A stretch of DNA of 64,000 bases, taken from NCBI GenBank assembly GCA_009733575.1, contig ML769393.1, positions 510,447 through 574,446 of the forward strand, read 5' to 3'. Of the stretch, positions 57,811 to 64,000 are shown piece by piece. Under the pieces are notes generated by a model. The model was not told where the DNA came from. It was given only the letters and a program-made list of their open reading frames with translations, and ran no database searches. The first letter of the stretch is position 1. Each line of letters opens with the position of its first letter. Source of the stretch: Gymnopus androsaceus JB14. Taxonomy: Eukaryota > Basidiomycota > Agaricomycetes > Agaricales > Omphalotaceae. Made by a program: the position numbers and the translations under genes.

Positions 57811-59992
57811 ATGGAGGGTTCTTCATCCACTGCACTCAAATGGATCGTTACAGGTGGAGGTATCGCAGGCTTAACATGCGCATATCTGCTTAAGAAAGGA
57901 GGGCATTGTGTCACGGTACTTGAAAAGCACTCCCGCTATGAACAACTTGCAGTGAGTTCCTTCTTTCCTTTCGATTTTGCGCGCATCCGCGTAATCTCCT
58001 ACCTCCGTTTGAATAGCTCATTAAGTCTTTATCGCGTGTAGAATCAGGACGGAGGAGTAAGAATTCCTCCAAACATGACAAGATTATTGCAAGAGCTCCC
58101 GGGAGCAAAGAAGCTGTTGAAGGAGAGAGCGATGAAATGTGTCGGGTATGTCACACGAAGTGCCTTTCAACGGTTTTCTGACGCGCCCCTCAGAGTTTTC
58201 TTCTATCAGTGTAATGTATTCAATTGTCTAGAATTGGATCGTTTGCTAATGATAAAGATGTGATGATACAGGCAAAGGCGACGACCCAGCAGAGCTTCGT
58301 GGGCAAGATGGACTTTGCGGAGGAGATTATGAGTCGATCTAGGATGTGATTTTATCACTTATGCCTGTGAGTCCATCTGCTTACTGTGTTCTTTGACGAC
58401 TGAAGTTAACTTGCTTTCTGGGTATTCAATAGCACAAAGACCTTCATCGAGTATCTCTTCAACTCTTTGCATCAACGCCGGAGTCGAAATTCGCCACGAA
58501 TTCGAAGTAATCGAGATTATCTCCACCAAAGATGACCCAAACTCTTATGGACTGACGGTAGTCGGAACATGCGGCCAGCGGATTACTGGCGATATCGTAA
58601 GTTACTCTGCATTATAGTTCAAGAATTTCCGTCTGATTTTAAGATTGCTAGGTGGTAGGTGCAGACGGAAAGAACAGTGTTACACGCAAAGTACTGCTCG
58701 CCGAGGAAAAGGAGGAAGAGGAGGATTCCCTGGATATGAATGATTCGATTCTTCCGCCAATGAAGGAAATCACAGGGTTAGTTTTGGTCTGTGCTACTTC
58801 ACATTGGCTTACCGCGACAATATCTCCCTATCATCTATATAGTGTGACAATGTCTATCCCAGTCTCATTAATGCAGCGCGATCCAGAACTTGCCTCGTTT
58901 CTGAAGGAAGAAAATTATGTGCGTTATTCTTTTCTTATGCGCAAACCCGTACGGATTCATTCTTCTCAAATCTACAGGGGTGGTTATTTATGGGTAACGG
59001 GACGAGCATTGCTTTGTCGCAGGTAATTGTAGTCAAAGGAGCCCGGTCTCTTAGGAGGTGCTCATGGACTGCTTCGATCTTAGCATGGACCTGATCTATA
59101 TCTCATCGACTTGACATATGGGATGCCTCCAAGAGAGGATGATCAGGACGATGAGTGGCTCTCAGGTGGGACGCCAGTAGAGAAGGTACTTGAAAGGGTT
59201 AAGGAGTATGACCCGAGGTGTGTACTGAAATAATTTCTGTATCTTTCACTGACTTTTTGAATAGAATAAAAAAGTTAATCCGGCTCGCTTCGACGAGCCA
59301 TTGGTGCATCCAAACTGTCTATAATTTACCTCGACATATCTCCAAACTTGGTGAATTGGTGCTAATCGGTGATGCGGCTCATTCCATATATGTTTGTGGT
59401 TCGATTATCTGCACATGTTCTCCTCACTTATGGATTATATTGTACAGATTTCTAGCACACACAATATGTGAGCTCTCAACCAAAATACTTGTATCCCAAG
59501 CCACTAACCCTTTTTGTTATGGGACTTCAAAGAGCTGCCGCCGTATGTCCTCCCGTACCTTTCCTTCTCGAAAATTCCAATCGACTCAATCAACTCCCAC
59601 AGTTCGAAGAAGCATTCACTCTCGGACGATTGTTCTCTGTGCCCTCTTGCAACTTCAAAGAAAACGCATCTTTTCTATTAAACGAATACCAACAAATTCA
59701 TCAAAAACGCACACGCGCACTCGAAGTGAATGGTATGGATACTGTCGTCCTCCTAGGTTTACTTCCTGGGCCTGAACGTGAAGGGCGAAACAACGGTTTC
59801 CGGCTGACGCTAGATCTGGAAGGAGCAGACGACGCAACGCTGGAGCAAGTGTGGGCAGGGTACATAGCACAGTTTAATTATGATGCAAGAGATGCTGTGG
59901 ACGAGTGGTGCATGAACTGGTCCAGACTGAGGCACAAGCGTCTCTGTGGCAAATTTGGACGTGTCAATAACTACAGCCAAATCAAGTCATAG
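57811..59992 (+). CDS. FAD-dependent monooxygenase, salicylate hydroxylase-like
   Basis: Group A flavin monooxygenase (PHBH fold), probably acting on an aromatic or polyketide-like substrate. It starts at the ATG at 57811. FAD motifs: GxGxxG-type VTGGGIAGLTCAYLL near residue 12, DG motif VVGADGKNSVTRKVL near 58650, and GD motif LVLIGDAAHS near 59370. Other blocks: RIPPNMTRLLQELPG, GWLFMGNGTSIALSQ, LYLIDLTYGMPPRED and the C-terminal helices DAVDEWCMNW. An apparent stop near 59085 is removed by an intron that begins with gtaattg at about 59023 and ends cttag before HGPDLYLID. The region just after GDAAHS is less typical, so one exon there may be mis-modelled. No partner biosynthetic genes adjoin. 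Confidence 0.83.
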
Positions 59993-60514
59993 ATCGTTTT
60001 TCCATAAATTGTCCTTGCGTTAGTTCCTCACATAGGCGTAAACCATCTATTTAATATTACATACTCTTGAAAAAAATGGACTGAAGCTCAGCCTCAGACA
60101 TCTAACATAGGACTGTATGTATATCACAAGTACGGCTCGTGAGACACTATTTACTCTGATGGTGCATGTATGTGGCAAATTTTGACGAATGCTGATACAA
60201 TACATGTACTATATTTGGCAAATAACCTTCCTTTCTGGTATATGATGTCGTTTGTACATATAAAATCATTATGTTCGTCACCAAAAATTATTTCACTCCA
60301 CTGAAGAAGAGCCCGACGGTATATGATTTCACTTTCGTTATTCTGTCCAAGTTGGAGCATACGGGATGTTCGCGATTACATATTTTCACCACTTTGAGCT
60401 CCACTTACTCAAGAGTTGCCCGAGTATAAAGGAAAATTTTCGTAGAATGAACCATCATCAGCTTTAACCTTTAACGACCCGTATTTTATCACCTATCAAA
60501 AAAATCACTTTACC
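59993..60514. other. Intergenic, promoter of the CsbD-like gene
   Basis: No supported gene; a 69-codon minus-strand frame has no family features. Confidence 0.4.
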
Positions 60515-60954
60515 ATGTCTTTTAACAACAACGAAAGCTCTGATCACAAGTATGTTCCCCTTCCTCTACCAATCTCTACATCATCGACCCTCTCCGCTGA
60601 CATTATCTTTTACAGCAAGACTACTGGTCAATTGCACTCCCTCAAAGGCAACGCCGTCGAGGCCATCGGCAACCTCACCGGAGCCCAGTCATGGCAACAG
60701 TCCGGTAAAGTGGAGCATGCTGCTGGAGAGGGCGAATACAACGCTGCTCGTGCCAAGGGATATGCCTGGCACCGCTGACCGTGCGGGAGGAAAGACTCTG
60801 TGTTCGGTGCCGTGAAGGGAGACAAGTCTCAACAGGCGTCTGGTAAGGAAATGTCTTGTCGCTTGTTATAGTAAGCATTAATTGATGATTTTGTATAGGT
60901 AACTTGCGTCATGATCAAGGTCAAGCCCAGCAGGATATCAACCGTCGAGCATGA
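60515..60954 (+). CDS. CsbD-like / cruciform-DNA-recognition-type stress protein, disrupted
   Basis: Small hydrophilic protein of the CsbD-like group, annotated in fungi as mismatch/cruciform DNA recognition protein. It starts at the ATG at 60515 ([12 protein letters not shown]). An intron (donor gtatgt, acceptor ttacag near 60615) leads to [19 protein letters not shown], then [20 protein letters not shown]. After KGYA the frame shifts; GTADRAGG and then [17 protein letters not shown] are each in a different frame, and a final exon gives [17 protein letters not shown]. Two frame changes within about 40 bases mean either a local deletion (pseudogene) or sequence error. If translated as is, the product stops after KGYAWHR at 60778. 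Confidence 0.7.
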
Positions 60955-61164
60955 TAAACTATCTTAGAATGAAGTGGAATTTTGTATCACCAAAGTAGAT
61001 CAGCTAGATGTGATAGCCTATTATTAGTACTGGAACCAAAGTAATATTGGATATGAATCACTTTGGAAAGTTTGAAAATACTTCCGCTTCAAGGAAGGGT
61101 TTCGTACGGACTGCTTTGACCTTTTGCCGCTCGGCAATTTGATGACGTTTTGTCTTTTTCTTTC

Positions 61165-62845
61165 ATGGTCTCTGAACTTCCATTGGATATCCTGCTGGAA
61201 TTAATTCATTTCTTGGACGCATCGGATGCACTCTCCCTCATTTCTGTCTCAAAGAAGCTACGTTTGCTCCACTTTAGCAACAGCTTTTGGCATATTGTTG
61301 TTCGGACCCTCCGCTCTCCTGCCTGCCCTCCATACTCCGATTTAACCAGAGACGCAGAGGCTCTTATCCGCCGGACAGTTCAGCGTCAGCAGAAACTCCT
61401 CACTTCCCCTCATCCTAACCCGGTCCGAGTCCAAAAGTTTTTCGATTATCAAGTTTTGGCGGATTCGATATGCCATATAAGCGGTACTAGTCTGTACCTC
61501 GCATGTGATCTGAGTAATGGAATGGCTCAGTGTTGGAATCTGCTCAGCGGTCAAGTTCTGAGTGAAGTTTACGTTGGAAGGAATATCCTTGCCAAACGCA
61601 GTCTCCCAATCAGCAGAGGAAGGTTCTTTGCTTGTCTGCTTGTGGCAGATACACTGGTCGAGTTTGTGGCAACGTCTGTCGTCGTGCTCAATCTGGAGTA
61701 CAATATCGATATCGACTCTTCTCCCTACTCCAATGTCCGTCTCTCCGTCCTTCGTCGGTCCTCATTGGACGCTGCCTTTCCAGCAATGTACCCTTCATGT
61801 GCGATGAACACCGAAGGCGTGGTATGCGTTATAAAATTGGCTACATCTATTGATATAATTGCACTCAATGTGTTCAATGATGCAAAATGTATAATCCAGA
61901 CGGATTTGACGGTGCGGAAAGCCTGTATTATTCTTCAATTCTTGCACCTCTAATCTTGGTCTATCATCAGGAACTCGAAGTTGATTCGGTTGATCTTTCA
62001 TTCAATGGAAAGGATCTTTTGCTCACTGCTAGCAACCCCAGGATGTCGTGGCTATATCAGTGCCCGAGAAACTACCTTCCATATTCCACACATACTACCC
62101 AACAACCCAAGAGATCCTCCTAAACCTAATATCAACCAACACACCTACTATCTCTCTTGAATCGAACCTATACTCATATGATCGATGTGCCTTCTATGCT
62201 GGTACTGTCGATCCACGTACATTCAACGCATTCGCGATGACGGCTTACCACTGCAGAATAGGACACGAACGCGACACATTCACCGAGCTTTGTTTCTGGG
62301 ACTTTGGTGGGCCAGCTGATGGAGTAGAATTTACTGGATCCCCGCTTGAGCTTTCTGAATGCGTTCGGCTCGCAGCTCACATTGCTCACAAATGCCGTAT
62401 CCCGGGACTCAAATCTTTCGACGTGTCGTGCTCTGGATCAGAGTCTGGAGAATGGGGAGTCTTTCTGTGCGGCGATGAAGAGTCATGGACGGGAAGATAT
62501 GACCATGATTTTGAGATCGATGTCGGTGTCCAGGGAGACGAGGTTGATTCCAATAATGGCCAACGTACGGTCGACAATTATCTACGCAGCGCAAGTCCGA
62601 TTTCGGACGAATCAGGTTCAAAGGCAGATATCTTTATGGTGCACTATGATTCCTTGACGCGGACGTCCAGTGTGCATCAGCCGATACTTCCCTCCTCATT
62701 ACCTGGTTTCTCAGAGCATCCAAAACCATACTCGTGGATTAACAAAATCAAAGCTGTCGAATTTGATGAACGTTTGGGTGTGTTGTTTATTTTGCTAGAC
62801 GGCTCAGAAAGGACTTCACTTTATGGGTTGGAGTTTGTTGGTTAG
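61165..62845 (+). CDS. F-box protein with beta-propeller-like C-terminus
   Basis: Probable substrate adaptor for an SCF ubiquitin ligase. It starts at the ATG at 61165 (MVSELPLDILLELIHFLDAS), a typical F-box start continuing DALSLISVSKKLRLLHFSNS. The rest resembles propeller-type basidiomycete F-box proteins: AQCWNLLSGQVLSEVYVG, FVATSVVVLNLEYNI, then, after a 62-nt intron ending near 61970, ELEVDSVDLSFNGKDLLLTA. A one-base shift near 62040 (a C run, aaccccagg) leads into VVAISVPEKLPSIFHTYYP. The C-terminus reads IKAVEFDERLGVLFILLDGS. The shift is best explained as a lost C in a homopolymer. Confidence 0.72.
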
Positions 62846-63307
62846 TACAGTGAACCCACATTTCCTTACCATGGTCAACCATCAACTTCGAATTGAAGTT
62901 CATAGACGTTAAGAATCTTTCATCCCAAGTATACAGACCTTTTTGTTATCGTTCATCCTTTCTTGCGATAGTCTCTGTTGGGATCTTGTGTATGCGTATA
63001 TTCTACCTCGCTATTTACGAGGGTATAATAGGCACAGGGTAGGCATTAGGGCCGAAGTGCCAGAGGATGGCCATGAGACATCCAGCTAAGGAACATATTA
63101 CTACTTATAGATAGATATACAAGCTGTAACCGATCTCATCCGAAATTTAGACGCCCACCTTCTCGTTCTTTCTTTCGTTGTTCAAACTACCGTATCAAAC
63201 GCTTTGGTCGTTTTCGAATCGAATTGAACGTATCTTGTAGGTAAATTTATGACATTCTTCCAATCTCCTGATCTATAACGCGTTAAATTCGCAGACATCG
63301 CTTCAAG
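62846..63307. other. Intergenic, no supported gene
   Basis: 3' flank of the F-box gene and promoter of the next gene; nothing recognised. Confidence 0.4.
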
Positions 63308-64000
63308 ATGATCAATGAAATCTCCGACGCGCAGAAACATCATTTCTGCCAAGAGCTCATCGACCTCATTGTTGATCATATCCCTCTCGGCCACAGAAAA
63401 ACTCTCTGTAGAATTGCTTTGACTTCAAAATCTTTTTGCATTTCTGCTCAGCGAACACTTTTCCATACTATCACCTTCAAAGAAGAATCCATGCCAGTGG
63501 GTGAAGAGGGATTGGGCGAGTACTTTGATTATATCGATCATGAAGGCTCTGAAGATATCGCCAACTATTTCGATGTTTCTAGAAAATTCATATCGACACG
63601 TCTTTCCGGAGTCCTGTCGAATACTCCGCACCTTGCTGGTCTGGTGAAGGTGGTTCGTATCTATGACCATACTTGTCTCAAGGATCCTTCGGCCGTGGAC
63701 TGGCTGATGGACTTCGAGGACGTAGACTCGGACTATATGGATTTTGAAGAGTCTGATAATGAGGAGGACATGCTGGGCCCGTGGCTTCCCCATGATACTT
63801 CCCTTAATCACATCCTACCCCTTCTCACCAATTTGGAGCCAGTTTACCTGGGAGGATTCTTTGTCGATGGCAGTCCGATGTCGGTCGTTTGGACATACGC
63901 AGGATGTCTGCTCTCTACACTGCAATGCAGTATCCGAAGATCTCCAAGCTCGTGTTTCGTCACATTCACACTGAACTTTGTGACCTAGTGACTTTGATTT
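63308..64000 (+). CDS. F-box-like/LRR-type protein, partial at window edge
   Basis: Start of a typical Agaricomycete F-box-like protein. The ATG at 63308 gives MINEISDAQKHHFCQELID, then LIVDHIPLGHRKTLCRIALT and SKSFCISAQRTLFHTITF. Further on are LVKVVRIYDH, an acidic stretch DSDYMDFEESDNEED and LPLLTNLEPVYLGGFF. Near 63870-63900 the frame appears to change, because YTAMQYPKISKLVFRHIHTE, a family-like leucine-rich segment, continues in another frame to the window end. This may be an intron or a one-base shift. The gene continues beyond 64000. Confidence 0.6.

Noticed and set aside
59023..59090. In-frame stop in the FAD monooxygenase
   Set aside because: A GT-AG intron from gtaattg to cttag joins IALSQ to HGPDLYLID in phase, so no lesion is needed.
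34152..59992. Secondary-metabolite cluster from two P450s, FAD monooxygenase and methyltransferase
   Set aside because: They are tens of kilobases apart, separated by housekeeping genes, with no backbone synthase in the window.

Overview
The window is nuclear DNA from a filamentous basidiomycete, most likely a mushroom-forming Agaricomycete. The evidence is many short introns (about 37-65 nt, mostly GT-AG, a few GC-AG), closely packed genes on both strands, and typical fungal families: NACHT proteins with ankyrin or WD40 repeats, a MUP1-like LAT permease, two microsomal-type P450s and a CsbD/cruciform-DNA-recognition-like protein. I see no bacterial, organellar or viral genes. All domain calls come from reading translations by eye; no database was searched.

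Layout. 1-2678 (-): a NACHT-ankyrin (NLR-like) gene running off the left edge. 3451-5030 (-): a WDR89-like WD40 protein. 6704-7637 (+): an unknown protein. 9634-10508 (+): an ASCC1/AKAP7-like 2H phosphoesterase. 10.8-16.1 kb: the most unusual segment, a degenerate mosaic on the minus strand made of a C2HC-finger fragment, SIN3 (PAH1-PAH2), the 3' half of TRA1/TRRAP, and SIN3 again (PAH3 to HDAC-interaction region). It still has introns and is bounded by AAGCGCTT-type palindromic repeats. 16.7-27.1 kb: a Ser/acidic protein, a small membrane protein, a methyltransferase, a SNT1/NCoR-like SANT co-repressor and a PIN4-like parvulin. 27.9-32.0 kb (-): a NACHT-WD40 gene with 14 near-identical WD repeats. 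32.4-36.2 kb: an unrecognised gene with a duplicated C-terminal unit, then a P450. 36.7-55.6 kb is a compact housekeeping stretch: ABCE1/RLI1, a coiled-coil protein, FYV10/MAEA, a LAT permease, a PAQR receptor, a second P450, an RRG9/neugrin-like protein, a coactosin-like protein, a GNAT acetyltransferase and NAC-beta. 57.8-64 kb: an FAD monooxygenase, a broken CsbD-like gene and two F-box-type genes.

How it fits together. Most genes are unrelated single-copy functions (translation, chromatin, ubiquitin ligase, transport, redox) and form no obvious metabolic cluster. The two NLR-like genes share an N-terminal motif and carry homogenised repeat arrays, as expected of fast-evolving fungal non-self recognition genes. 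Many reading frames, including some in normally essential genes, are broken by single-base shifts, often in short homopolymers. These may be assembly indels rather than biology, and I flag them case by case. The SIN3/TRA1 mosaic cannot be explained that way, because its fragment order is itself rearranged.
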